Shown piece after piece: positions 46,307 through 61,434 of a stretch of DNA of 64,000 nucleotides (position 1 is the stretch's first letter; each line of letters starts with the position of its first letter). The translations under genes and the position numbers were made by a program. The notes beneath the pieces were generated by a model. The model was not told the DNA's origin and ran no database searches. It saw only the letters and a program-made list of their open reading frames with translations. Source of the stretch: Telmatactis stephensoni (taxonomy: Eukaryota; Cnidaria; Anthozoa; Actiniaria; Isophelliidae); assembly GCA_029948255.1 (NCBI GenBank), contig JALIZF010001837.1, positions 635,501 through 699,500 of the forward strand, read 5' to 3'.

Positions 46307-47318
46307 TTATGGGTGCACAATTGGTTGTCCACAGCCTTCAAGACGACATTTCTGGTATAATTGTAAAGATTCAAGAATAATTTATTACATTCGCGAATGA
46401 AAAAAATGGATAGTGGTATCGATATAAGAGAGGGAGATAAGGAACAAAAACTTGCATGAACGAACAAACAAACAAGTTAACGAAAGAACACATGGATGAG
46501 TTAGTGAGTAAGTGAAACAAAGAATAATATAATATTAATGTAATATTTATTAAGTAGCTAGTAAGCTCTTTATCTCGCAACACTATCTTCGTGACATGCA
46601 TTTATGAAAAAAATGAAGAAATAGCGAGCACGCTGATTGTCTAGCTGTCGTGTTTATATTAGAGGACACAAACATAAAATTGCTTACGTAAATCAGATCA
46701 AGCATGAATATATAAACAGTGTTGAGTGAATGAATGAATGAACGAGCGAACGAACGAATGAAAGAATGAATGAGCGAACGAGCGAACTAATGAATGAATG
46801 AATGAATGAATGCACAAACCAACGAACCAGCAAACGTAGAATAAGACGGACTGTCGATAAACAGACAACCCATAAAAATAGTGGCCCTACAAAAGGTTGC
46901 GCTGTTGTCATAGTAACAAACCAAACTTATACCTGTTATTAACAAACAAATTGAAAAATATGATAAGGTAAACTCGGAGGCTGTTCTTTTATATTCTTTA
47001 ACAATGGTTATACGATTACCTACTTGCCCTAAAGCATTTAGCATAATCATTTTAACAATCTTATCCCTGAGCAAGACATTTTCCTGACCGCTGTGGGATT
47101 TCATTATCTCGTCATGTGCTCCCCTAAGTTTAAAATCAGAGTTGATGTACAGTACGTAGACATTAAAACTACACGTTCTGTTACAAAGACAAATCAGGTA
47201 TAACAATGGGATATTTTTTCGGCGGATAATTTTAAACACAATGTTTATCACACTTGCTTACTGACCTTGAATCCACCAGCTGACAAACAACAAGAATCCA
47301 AAGAACAAAGTGCTTCAT
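46307..47318 (-). CDS. small secreted protein, tentative
   Basis: First exon 47318-47266 encodes MKHFVLWILVVCQLVDS, a clear signal peptide, ending at TCAAG|GTCAG. Exon 47177-47024 follows in phase: TCSFNVYVLYINSDFKLRG to VKMIMLNALGQ. A third exon 46351-46307 in the matching phase gives KCRLEGCGQPIVHP and a stop, for 83 residues and three mature cysteines. I do not recognise the family. The third exon is ambiguous: read in another phase it is also open (NVVLKAVDNQLCTHNSSMIG) and ends at a strong GTGAGT donor at 46293, so a longer protein is possible with a different upstream junction. Confidence 0.45.
46725..46830. repeat. GAAT/GAAC tetranucleotide repeat
   Basis: Degenerate GAAT and GAAC units. 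It lies within an intron of the tentative secreted gene, or downstream if the gene ends earlier. Confidence 0.8.
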
Positions 47319-48054
47319 CTTGCGTGAATTCTTGAAGTCTTAACTGCGGAAAATTCCTTAAATAAAAGTCTACTTAAGCAGCAAACCTCTAAAGAGAAAG
47401 TTTTAAAATCTTTTTCAGCAAAGGCAGCTCATTTGTCTTGTCCTATAATGATATGTTTTGGAGGAAAATCTAAAAACGTGTAAGCTTAGAAGGTACCTGT
47501 AGCCTTAACGCATTGGTGACAAGAGAACTAATAAATAACATTAATAAATTATAGAATCTATTCAACGTTAGCCTCCTCACGCAGACTACAAAACCTTGGG
47601 ACTTTGTCCTGTTACTGCCTCCTGTCACACCCTTAGCTTCTTTTTATTATTATCATTTTTTTGTATATGTATTTGTCTTTTTCTTTGTGACGAATTTCAT
47701 AAACATAAACATAAAAATAACGTCGTACTTTGGGAGCTAATTCATAAGCGTTGCGTGACGACCAAGCCTTATGACGGTTTTGGCCGCCATTTTGACGAGT
47801 AAGCAAAATCTCAGTCAGAAATTGATGTCAAATATTCACGTTAAATTCATATTCTGATAAAACGATGAATTGCAAACGTTAGAGACTACAAAAAGGATTA
47901 TATTGTCCACGTTTGAGGAATGTAGTTGATCTGAGAAGCGAGTAATCTCATTTTTAGTTATTCATACATTTCTCTATATTTCTCACGCACCGTCACGCAC
48001 CGTCACACACCGTCACACACCGTCACACACCGATGGCCCCCGGAAAAATACAAA

Positions 48055-48300
48055 GAATTGCCCTATCGCATAATGACGTCACAGTATGTTTACATTGGGG
48101 ATAGATGCTCAGAAACAGTGGAAAATGGGACCTATTAATATTCCTTTTCGAAGTAGAACTTCAATGTATCATGTATCAGTGATTGCTCATCTGCATTTTA
48201 TTTGATATGCAATCACTCTGATCCCCTCTGGCAACCATAATCCTTAGCGTCAAAACAATAAAATGTTTTGGTGTGACGTCATTATGCGATAGGGCAATTC
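48055..48300. mobile_element. foldback MITE, GAATTGCCCTATCGCATAAT ends
   Basis: GAATTGCCCTATCGCATAAT is mirrored by ATTATGCGATAGGGCAATTC, arms of about 28 bp including TGACGTCA. A short CGTCACACAC tandem repeat (47990-48030) lies beside it. Confidence 0.85.
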
Positions 48301-49018
48301 AGTATGGCGAACTTAAAGGTGATTCCAATAAATAATAAAAAATCCAAGATTTTTCTGAAACTGGGCACAAGGGTACATTAAGGTAATTCCGTAGTTTTGC
48401 ACTGCGCACGATTCTACCAATTCTACCATGCGCGAGCTCGCGCACACGGAGAAACAATAGGAAACACTGAAATACTGGTCTGTGGTTTGGTAGGAAATAG
48501 ATACTGGCTTTTTTCCTTACTTTTTCGTCTAAACTCGCCCTGGTCCTCCCTCGGCTACTTTTCCACACAAAAATCACTTAAAGGGCCAATAATGCATGAC
48601 CAATATTCCGATTGCTAAGGTAAAAATAAAAATAAATAAAATGAATAATTAATAAATCGTTGGTTTTTTTAAAGACTGGGTAGCACGTGACAGTAATTCA
48701 ACTGATACACTAGTGGCCTTCTAAACAGAACCAAATAATTGAAATAAACATAACATGATTAATTTAAGAATCCCAAATGGCCGGGAGACAAACCAGTTGG
48801 CTATATATTTTAAAAGACTTTTTCCCTTAACAGCTTTTCCAAGACTCCTAACCAGGGCACCCCGAGTAAAAGCAATCACGTCCAGTTTAACATTTTATTG
48901 AATAAACCATGAAAAAACTAAAAGTTGTCTTTATAATTTAAGCTACTACTTAACAAGACCTAACAATCATATATTCCTGTTAACATTTGGTAGCAAGTAA
49001 TCAGAAACACACTGAAAG

Positions 49019-49246
49019 CAGGGCCGTAACCAGGGATTTTGCTGGGTGAGTGCACATGAAATGGAAATGGAACTATGTCTACCCTTGCTTGTCTAATTGC
49101 CTTAGTTGCTCAGATGTGTGTGTGTGTGTGGAGGGGGGGAGTGGACCTACTGCTCAGTGAGAGCTACCACGATAACACATAAGCGGACCTTTGACTTCTA
49201 CGGGGGTGCACGTGCACCCAGTGCACCCCCCTTGGTTACGGCCCTG
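49019..49246. mobile_element. MITE with CAGGGCCGTAACCAGGG ends
   Basis: Left CAGGGCCGTAACCAGGG and right CCTTGGTTACGGCCCTG. Same end type as 21271-21831. The interior includes a short TG run and a GGGTGCACGTGCACCC palindrome. Confidence 0.8.
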
Positions 49247-50204
49247 GAAAGAGAGATCTTAATTGGCTAACTTTCAGCGCGACTGCATGACCAGAAATTT
49301 ATACTTCACGAAAAAAAACTTGCATTATTGCATCATGCACTATTACGACCAGAACTTTGTCTCCTTTTTAATTAAATCATGGAAACAACTGTTTCAAATG
49401 TCCCATTATAATGAGGGACGGAATAAAGATCTGGATGAAATAGAAAATTCCTAAGGAAATCTTGCAGTTCTAGTCAAATGACGTCATCGTGCTTCGCCAT
49501 CAAAACAATCTGGATAAAAATTTGATATTTTCGATACACTAAGTCCTTGTTACAAGAGCCTTTTTTTGCAATTTGCATTGTTAATGGTGAGTCGTCAGGG
49601 CCGGCGCGCACGTGTAACTCTCTTCGCAGCTCGCAACGCAACTAAGATTGGTCAGATTAGATTTGTCGAGAATGTGCAGATCGAAGCTGCTTTCTGATTG
49701 GCTATTTGCGACAGTGATTACATTCCAGATAAAAGGATAGAAGTTCCAGATAAAAGTAAGAACTCGTTCAACGTTTCTGTAACTTGCAATACAATTTTTC
49801 GTTAATTGCGTCGATAGCTGCATAGAAGGGGTGTCAATGCACGATCTCTTCTATATACTTGCTAAGTAAAGGCGTTACATTGCAAGTTGCAAGAAAAAAT
49901 GCCCCCTGTAACAGGATCTTAAGTACCAATGTCTAATCTGGCTACAGTGCTCCTTATAGAGGCGTGAACAAAACATAATAACCGGACCAAGTATAAACAA
50001 GAAAAAAAACATATGCACAGACGCCTCACTCATGTGCAGTGACTATTCATCTGGATCACACTCTAAGGTGGAAACTCTGTGTAGCTTGAGTAAATAGATT
50101 CATTATAAATGACAACAATATCTGTGGAAAAACAATAAAAGGATGAAGAAAAGCCCTATTGGTCTATATAATCTTCCGATTGATTGCATGGGCTACGACG
50201 CGCG

Positions 50205-50314
50205 CATTTCTTCAATTAGTGCCCAGTCCCCTGCTCGTTTACAAACTGCCAGTTGTGCTAGGAGTACTGGTCCTCGCGAAACGAGCAGGGGGCTGGGCAC
50301 TAATTGAAGAAATG
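50205..50314. mobile_element. foldback element
   Basis: CATTTCTTCAATTAGTGCCC is mirrored by GGGCACTAATTGAAGAAATG, with an extended GCTCGTTT/AAACGAGC match. Confidence 0.85.
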
Positions 50315-50958
50315 AACCCAATGACATGAAAAAGCATAAGAAAATATACAGTGTTCCGAATTTCTACTGTAATTGGTTCAATATTTCAATCGTGTTTCAA
50401 AGATTAATTCATAAAATTACAAGGGAAGAAGGGTTTGGAGGGACACTGGACCATGCATTTCTTTATAATCTATGACCGCTAAACATTTCACACAATACAA
50501 TGCAACTCTGTAATCTTGTAAAGTGGTACCTCTATTAATTATATATCCATTTTGAAATCACTTACAAATCGTGCAATCTGATTGGTTAAAAAGTGTGCGA
50601 ATCCTAAATCGTATCTTCTTTTTTTTCAATCACAAAACAGTTTCTTCCTTATCAGCAAATCAAATACGAGAATCAAGCAAGTTATTTGAATGTTGTTAGG
50701 CTGTGGGATTATTTTCACTAACTGAAACTTTTTCACAATTTTGCTACACATTTATTTAAGAAAAAATGTAGCTTTTAAAAGCATGGAAGACTTAAATTTA
50801 ACGAGCGTAAATTTTCCTGTGAATGAGCTCAAATTCTTTCCTCAAAGAAATTTTGATTTGTTGAGTGAATTAATTATATAAATAAATAATTCACGATTCT
50901 TGTACAATTCGTAATTAATAGTTACTCGTGATGTTTTGAAAGTTCTCAAATTGTATAC

Positions 50959-51115
50959 ACCGAATCGAAATATGGCGGCAAATTTGAAATAACTATTGTT
51001 TTATACTGACTAGCCTCTCATTCATGTGAAAACGCTTTTGTGTTTCCACGTGAACACGAGGCTAGTCAGTCCAGAACAATAGTTATTCAAATTTGCCGCC
51101 ATATTTTGATTCGGT
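50959..51115. mobile_element. foldback MITE downstream of the ankyrin gene
   Basis: ACCGAATCGAAATATGGCGG and CCGCCATATTTTGATTCGGT are inverse ends. Arms of about 60 bp share AACTATTGTT and GACTAGCCTC. It begins only about 30 bp beyond the ankyrin gene's poly(A) signal. Confidence 0.85.
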
Positions 51116-51143
51116 CAATAAGAAAATTGTAGAAGGGTATTCC

Positions 51144-51149
51144 TTTATT
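51144..51149 (-). terminator. polyadenylation signal of the ankyrin gene
   Basis: AATAAA on the minus strand, about 36 nt after the stop codon at 51185. This implies a very short 3' UTR. Confidence 0.6.
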
Positions 51150-51184
51150 ACACTTAGAATAGCTAGTACCTAGTATTAGGTGAT

Positions 51185-54354
<3,170 letters not shown>

Positions 54355-55530
54355 CTTTTAACTCTTTTTTGGCGAGATGTGTGAGAGAAACGCGAGCTCG
54401 TGGCGTATAAGATCAAGACAGAAATTGTGCTCTGCCAGTGTGTCTGATAAACGTGACCTTTGAATTTGAGGAATTTTTACGTCAAATGAAAAGCAGTCCT
54501 AATTATCATACTGACGACTTAAACGTTCAGAAGGTCAGATAGTTGTGATTGGTATTAGGATCTCATTCATTCTACCTGCACTTGTTAGCCTGTTTTCAAT
54601 AACTTGGTATATGTATATGATATCAAGAACATAAAATCATATTTCATGAAATATCGCCTGAGTTAAGAGATTTACGGCGATATATATTTATTTATACCAT
54701 AAAATGTAGAGCATTTTTTTAAAATAACCAGAATGCTTTGGGAGCCAAATTTTTTTTTCCTCCTAATTACATTTCCAACAACTTTTCTTGACATGTGATC
54801 CAGATCATAGTTTCAAGGTTACTTGGCATGTAGTAGCTATAGCGAGCATGTATACCCTAGAACTTTTTGACAACGTCAATAAAAATAAATGCTAGATCTG
54901 TGATGTGCATGTTTGAGACATGTCAGTTAATACAAGCTCGACTACGGTCTACTTTTACTGGAACTATTGGGCATATTGTTTTATTCAATCTTTGCCTGGA
55001 GGTGGATAGTAAAACGTAGTCAGATTTGTTTTACAAAGACTAACAAAGTGTATTTATATAGGTCGAGCTCTAGTGCTTAAACTAGAACTCGTAGAAGAGG
55101 AATTGAGGCGTCATCTTTGATGGGTTTTGTATGTACGTGTGTGTTCATGTATTTTGGTCATATCGGGGCTTATTCTACTTTTTCATACGCCAAAGCTTCT
55201 GTTTTAGACTGAATTCAGTTATCACGATCACAACTGATGCAAAGGTGTGTCTAGGGAGTGCCGCTCTCGATGGGAGCGCCGATTAAAGATTTCGCTGATT
55301 TATTTGTGATTATTCGTATTCAAATAAGAAGGAAAATATGTGTCACACAACCATGGGTCAATATAATTAAATAAACTAAATTTATAAAGCTGTACACTAT
55401 ATATATTGTATATACTATAATTATATACTAAGGTTTAAAATTTTTATCTTTTATTTTAATTAGAAGAGTTTGTCAAGTCTATAGGCTACTCTAGCTAGCG
55501 ACTTAGCAGCAGCAGCATGCAGCAGCATGA

Positions 55531-55561
<31 letters not shown>

Positions 55562-58500
55562 GAAGAAGAAGAAGAAGAAGAACTGAATAACCGAAGAAGA
55601 AGAAGAAAAACAAGAAAAAGAAAATACAAAGTTTACTACATATATAGTTGGTATGGCTGCTAACCTGACAATTCTTTTACTAGTAGGTTACAATAATCTG
55701 GTTTGTTTTAAAATAAGGTTATTCCAGATAACGGCCTTGTATCCAATATTAAAATCTTTTCTTACTTAGTGTATTGGATTATAATATTACTGAGATATAT
55801 GGGTATGATCTAAGATTTTTTACAAGTACACTTGTTTCAATAACGGCCCAGATTAACTCAGGGACGGTCAATTGAAACTTTTACGTCTCACATTTTCGCA
55901 TTTTTCAAACTGTACTTTAACACCTAATGAAAAGAGAATTTGAAAGCGTGTTCTCTGAGTAAATATCTTAAATCATTTATACCCTTAAATATATATAATT
56001 CCAGTGTGTCTCTCATGTAACAGAGATATTGTTTGTGAATAACAGCGTGTACTGATATCTGTTTTCTTTTAATGAAAAACTAATAACAAAAGACACTAAT
56101 AATTACTCCAATGTCAACATTAGGTGACTTAATTATTTGTTTTTCTGTTTTGTTATTTTGTCTGTTTTAAATTTATACTAGTATGTTAGACAGAAGCTAG
56201 AAGCTCAAACGGTATGCCGCCATTTCTCAGCTGCTTGCTATTATGTTTTGTTGGGGGTGAACTTTTCGTCTTTTCACGTCATTCTACACATTCTGGATGT
56301 GATTTGATGCTCGTGCTATTGGCAGTGTTATGACAATGTTAACCACAGGGAAAACGATTCTCTTGTTTTATGGTCTAATATGGATTATCGATGGACTATC
56401 GATGTAAACTATGTTGCCACATTAACGAATAATGAATTCAAGTGACGTAGGTTAGCAAATACAAGGCAAAGTCGAAATCAGAAGGAATTCTAACATGTTC
56501 TAGGCAGATGTGACGTTTGGGGAATGAGTTTTCAGGACGTGTAGTTTATTTTTCGTATAGATTTCTGATCGAAAACTTGATGATCGTCAGGAAACTTTCA
56601 TTTCGGCTTCCCAAAACTAGTCTGGTACAGAATTCCAACTGCATAATCAGTATAAGAGAAACGGAATTTTAAACGCACACGTACAACAAATGCCAGTGAC
56701 GCTCCAGTGTATGCGACTAGAGTGTTTATTCACTGAAAACACTTTGCTTGAACAGCTACATTCAGTTTATCAATTCAATGGTCACACGCTGCAAGCGCAG
56801 CCTTAACGTGAGCCCGAATTGGTTAAAATGGCGTCACACGTTAAAGCGGAAGAGTTATAAATTCAATCGTACAGTCGTGGTGTTTCGAAATGTGAAATTT
56901 GGCAACTTACTAGATCGATAAGTAAAATAGAAAATATAACATGTCCCTGTTACGGCTTAATTTGTCAGCAGACTTCAATACGGGGCTGAAGTGTGTAAAA
57001 TCATCAAAAAGGGCATGTCACAAGCGCCACTATCTTACAATTTTAATCAAAAGATAAAAATACATCATTTCACCATTAAATATTATAAATATATAAGTAT
57101 GTAATATAATTATAGATATATAAGTAGATAAATTGAGAGACTAATGGAACAAACATGTAAAGCATAAAGCTATTTTTAATTGTCAATGCTTTGTTGAAAT
57201 CCCCAAGAAAGGGCACTAATTTAGCTACATCTGTGCTTGGAAAAACGCGAGAAAAAGTTGTTGTTATTTTTGTTATTTGTTCATATATTGAATATATTTA
57301 ACATGAAATATACGTTTTGCTAATAAATATTTAGGCGTTATTTATGTCTATAAATATTCTTATACATTGATGACAAATATTTATTATTATTCATAATAAA
57401 TAATATAACATATCTTCAACGTTTTACAACATCACTTCAACATTCTCGCGCGCGTGACAACTTTAACGGATGACTATGCATATTAGCCTATAACCTCGCC
57501 CGGTCAGATTGCCGCGAAAAAAAATCGATCGAGCAAATGTCCCAGTCCTATCCGGCCCACATGGTCGGTCAATGCATTAGTATGTATGATAAGTATGATC
57601 GTCTTGATAATTGTTATTTTTGAGGTCAGTCATAATAATAATAGTAGTAGTTTACTTTTCATATATTTATTTAGCATCAGATTCTCTTCCTTTGAGGGTA
57701 GAGTCACCACAATAGCTTTCTTCAGTTACCCTGGGCCCGTATTCAGTAGTAGTTGTTACTCTGGAAATTAAAAACTGTGAAAATGAATACGTGCAAATTA
57801 AACTTTAATAGTCCAATGTTCAGCTGGAGGTCATAGTTAAGCGTTCTAAAATACACAATTTTACGACAACTGCCTTGGGAGGTTTGACTTGTCATCCCCC
57901 ATTTTCAGTGAGTGAATATATATCGATTTCTGACAGTTTGGTATGCAAAATGAGAAATCCTTCCTTTTAAAATTACATTATAATTTTTAAGGCAAAATAA
58001 GACAGAAGTTAGGAGTTATAGAGTGGACGATATTCGAACACCAGGTTGTTTAGAAAATGGGCCGGAATAACTCCGTAAACAGTGGAGAGATTTGTTTTTA
58101 TTTCTGCCAGTGACTTCTAGCATCTCAAGATTTGCTCATAGTTAGTAGGAGTTAGTATGGTTTGCTGTAAAAGCGATTGCTTTACAGTCGATGATTGCTA
58201 AATGTTCCTTAATCACACTATTTGTCTCTTGTATTTACTATAACTCTTTTTAAAATAATGAAACAATCCTTACCACTGCCGTTAGAGGGGGACATTGGGG
58301 CTTACAGTTTCGTGGTTTGGCCGATTTTTCACGTGGTTTTACGGTTTTTGCCCATTTTATACACAGTTTGGCGGTTTTCTAGAGTTCTGCGATTTACAAA
58401 TTTTGCAGGTTTTTGACTGCGGTTTTCGGTGAAATCCAGTTATCTATGCAGTTTTTCGGTTTCCATGGCCAGTTTTATATGGAATTTTTCCAATTCTAAC

Positions 58501-59833
58501 ATTAAAGTGCGTCCATGATTTTGGGGCATTTTCAGTGCCGTTTTATAAACATTATAAACCTTGCTTATACTCTCCAACGGCTTGTCTTGTGGGTGATCAG
58601 TTTCGCACTTTTTTTTTTTTTTTTAGGCAGTCATTAAGTCACCTTTTCGTTGTCATTTGAGGTTCGTGGTTTTTATTTTCAGAGTACACGGAGTGTTTAG
58701 AGATTTATGACCACTTCAGAACACTTTTAGGGCACACTTTTAGCAGCCAATCGTCCTCGCATTTCTACTTCGACGATTTTTGTAAAACTCACTCAGCTTT
58801 AATAGGAGGATAATAGGGGTATAAGTTTCTAAAAAGGTAATGAAATGGAACGCCATTCTAAAAAGTTGTGACCAAAAGTTTGTCAAAGCCGAATGCTCCT
58901 GAATTTCTGATGGGTCACCTTAATCATATATTTCAAGAAAACTAATTATGATTACTATATCATGGCTTGACTATATTGGACTACGCGGCTCCACTCACAC
59001 TCATGATCAGCAGTCAGTCAAAGGTAAGAACAAATTATACTAGCAAACGCTTATATATTGGTAGACCACAATGAGTTACAAGAAATCACACCCGACTGAC
59101 TCAGAGAAGACGTCCAAAACTTCATCTCTAAACTGACATTTAATTTATCCCTCGAATTTCTATATTTTGTTCACAGATCAATCACATGGCCACGAATTGT
59201 CGTGAGTCACGACAAATGCAAATCGCGGAGTATGTGAAAATAAACACTCAGGCTTGTTAACGTCTCTTATATTTGTGGAGATTTCTGATAGGATAATTGG
59301 GCATAGCAACAGTAACTAAGGAGTCGAAAAAGAGTATCAGAGAGTATCACAGTACACTCATCTCGGCAAATAATTGACTGTCAAACATTCAAAGCTACTT
59401 CATCGCCCACACTGATCACTGACAGTATACCCTTATGTCAGATAATAAGACTATTTCAGCAACTGGCCGGATCGCGGACCTGAGAAAACCATTCGTCATT
59501 TGCAATATTAAAAAAAAAACCGTCAACCAGTCAAAACTACATCGAATTTTTTACCGTCAGCCGTCAAAAAGGCTACTTTTTAACAGTTAACCGTCAAAGT
59601 TATAATATACCCCCATTGAGACCCTAGGCCTCTCAGGAAAAGTCTATATGTACGACCCACAATTAGGGCATGATACAATCAAAAACCAGAAATCACTGCT
59701 CATAAAATCAAAGTGCTTGTACTAATTGATTTACAAGGCTACCATCTAAATCAAGGCTTTCATGAAATAAAACTCAAGAAATAAAAACTTTAAGGAAAAA
59801 TGTGAATGAATGTTATCAATCATCCAGTGGGTT
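54355..59833. other. intergenic, no gene recognised
   Basis: AT-rich. An AGC then GAA trinucleotide patch lies at 55508-55620. TTTTACGGTTTTT-type degenerate repeats occur near 58310-58480, and a T run near 58611-58624. CCGTCAACC/CCGTCAGCC-like short repeats lie at 59519-59600. No exon with family resemblance was found on either strand. Confidence 0.45.
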
Positions 59834-60033
59834 AAATTAGAAATCAAACTGAGTAACTTATATTGGGAATACGTTTATAGCGGAGTAGGCCACGTTACGA
59901 CCAAGACCTTTGGTATTTTCAGACGGCGACCAAGCTTCAGTTGTCTGAGAAAGATCAAAGGTTTTGGTTACAACGTAGCACACTCCGCTACAAAATTATT
60001 TCCAGTAAGTTACTCAATTTTATTTCTAATTAT
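59834..60033. mobile_element. foldback MITE
   Basis: TAAATTAGAAATCAAACTGA is mirrored imperfectly by CAATTTTATTTCTAATTA. Inner arms TAGCGGAGTAGGCCACGTTA and TAGCACACTCCGCTA also pair. Confidence 0.75.
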
Positions 60034-60086
60034 ATAATTCTCCTAAAATACCATATAGCTAACTACAAAATTACTTTTGAATTTTT

Positions 60087-60181
60087 CTACCTATCCAAAT
60101 TAAGGATTAATTTGGACAGTTTTCATTTAGGGTTTTCTAAAGAAAAACTGAGCAATCCAAATTAATGAGTAATTTGGATAG
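60087..60181. repeat. short inverted repeat
   Basis: CTATCCAAATTAAGGATTAA is mirrored by TTAATGAGTAATTTGGATAG. Probably a small foldback element. Confidence 0.6.
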
Positions 60182-60730
60182 TTCGTGTTTGACCAATGAG
60201 AATGCAAGAAAAACAATAGAAGTAAGAATTCAACCAATAGCGCGGCGCGTAGCATTCATTCACATCTGATTTTGTGGAGAAAAAATGGCGGAATGTTTTG
60301 GACTGCAAATTTGCTTTTTACACCTACTTACTTAAAGTTTTCTGGTTTAAAGCGTTAGCGAATGAGGTGAGGAAAGTATTTATTATATTTTTGTGTAGTT
60401 TTTCTGAAAAAATGACCCATTTTGAGAGAGTTTTTGAAGCCATTTGAAATTCAGTTGGCTTTGGCGAGTATCGGCCTCGCTCATGAAAACACTTTCTGAA
60501 TGAAATTGGTAAATTAAAATGTTCAGAAAAAGTTCATCATCCAATAAAATGTATTTCATGGACCTTACAGTGTATATTTTTATTTTCAATAAGATGTTTT
60601 TTTGCATTCAAAAACTCAACATGAATAATGTACTTCGTTGTGTACAAGTTGTCTTGCTTGGTTTGCAAAGAAGCTAGATGAATCGTACCGAAAATGTTGG
60701 CCAGTTAAGCTTATATAATTAATATAATTA

Positions 60731-60862
60731 ATAGGACTCCACGCCTGTCCAATTTGAAAATAATTGAACTCAAAAAATTCCTCTGACTGCCAAATTGGAC
60801 TTGGCAGTCCTCGGAATTTTTTTCGTCCAATTATTTTCAAATTGGACAGCGTGGAGTCCTAT
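60731..60862. mobile_element. foldback element
   Basis: ATAGGACTCCACGCCTGTCC is mirrored by GGACAGCGTGGAGTCCTAT. The arms continue through AATTTGAAAATAATTG. Confidence 0.85.
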
Positions 60863-61086
60863 TACATATACTAATTTAAGGAAAAAATTATAATTTCAGG
60901 GAAGTAGTGAACTTTCTGAGGGGGCAGTGTATGTCAATATTTGGTATTAGACAATGTCTTGGAACTCAAACGGCACTACCACGAAGAAAAGCGAATTTTT
61001 TCGCGTTCTTACAAACTCTCATTCAAAAGCTAAAGATAGAAGTATCTACTCATGATTAATTCTCAATTGAACTTCCTGCTTAACTG

Positions 61087-61177
61087 TATAAAAACGCTGA
61101 GCTTTAGTCAACTTTTCACTTCAGTCGTTGACTGACTCCAAAAGGTCGGACCATCACGTTCAGGACTCACTAACTTG
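61087..61177 (+). promoter_or_regulatory. TATA box and 5' UTR exon of the EF-hand precursor gene
   Basis: TATAAAAA at 61087-61094, a likely start near 61115-61120, then an untranslated exon ending at 61177 with donor GTAAGT. The acceptor TTTTTCAG at 61421-61428 brings the leader 6 nt from the ATG. Confidence 0.6.
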
Positions 61178-61434
61178 GTAAGTTGCGTCTTGAAAATAAT
61201 TTGATCGCTGCTAATCACGCTTTCACTGTCACTCAAGTACATTATGCTAAATTGATGGCATGTCTGTGTCCTTAATTTCTTTTATATTCCTTTTGAATCA
61301 GCATATGCTATTTTATGTTTTTTTCCTAGTTATCCTGAACATATTACAACTGAAAAATATATCTTTAATCCTAATATTTTCATGCCTTATTGTTGAATTC
61401 ATTTTCATATTTTTCATTCGTTTTTCAGACGGAA

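Larger units (their letters stand above)
47319..50204. other. intergenic, no gene recognised outside the listed MITEs
   Basis: AT-rich DNA between the small secreted gene and the ankyrin gene. The 48300-48600 stretch has ORF fragments without family resemblance. Confidence 0.4.
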
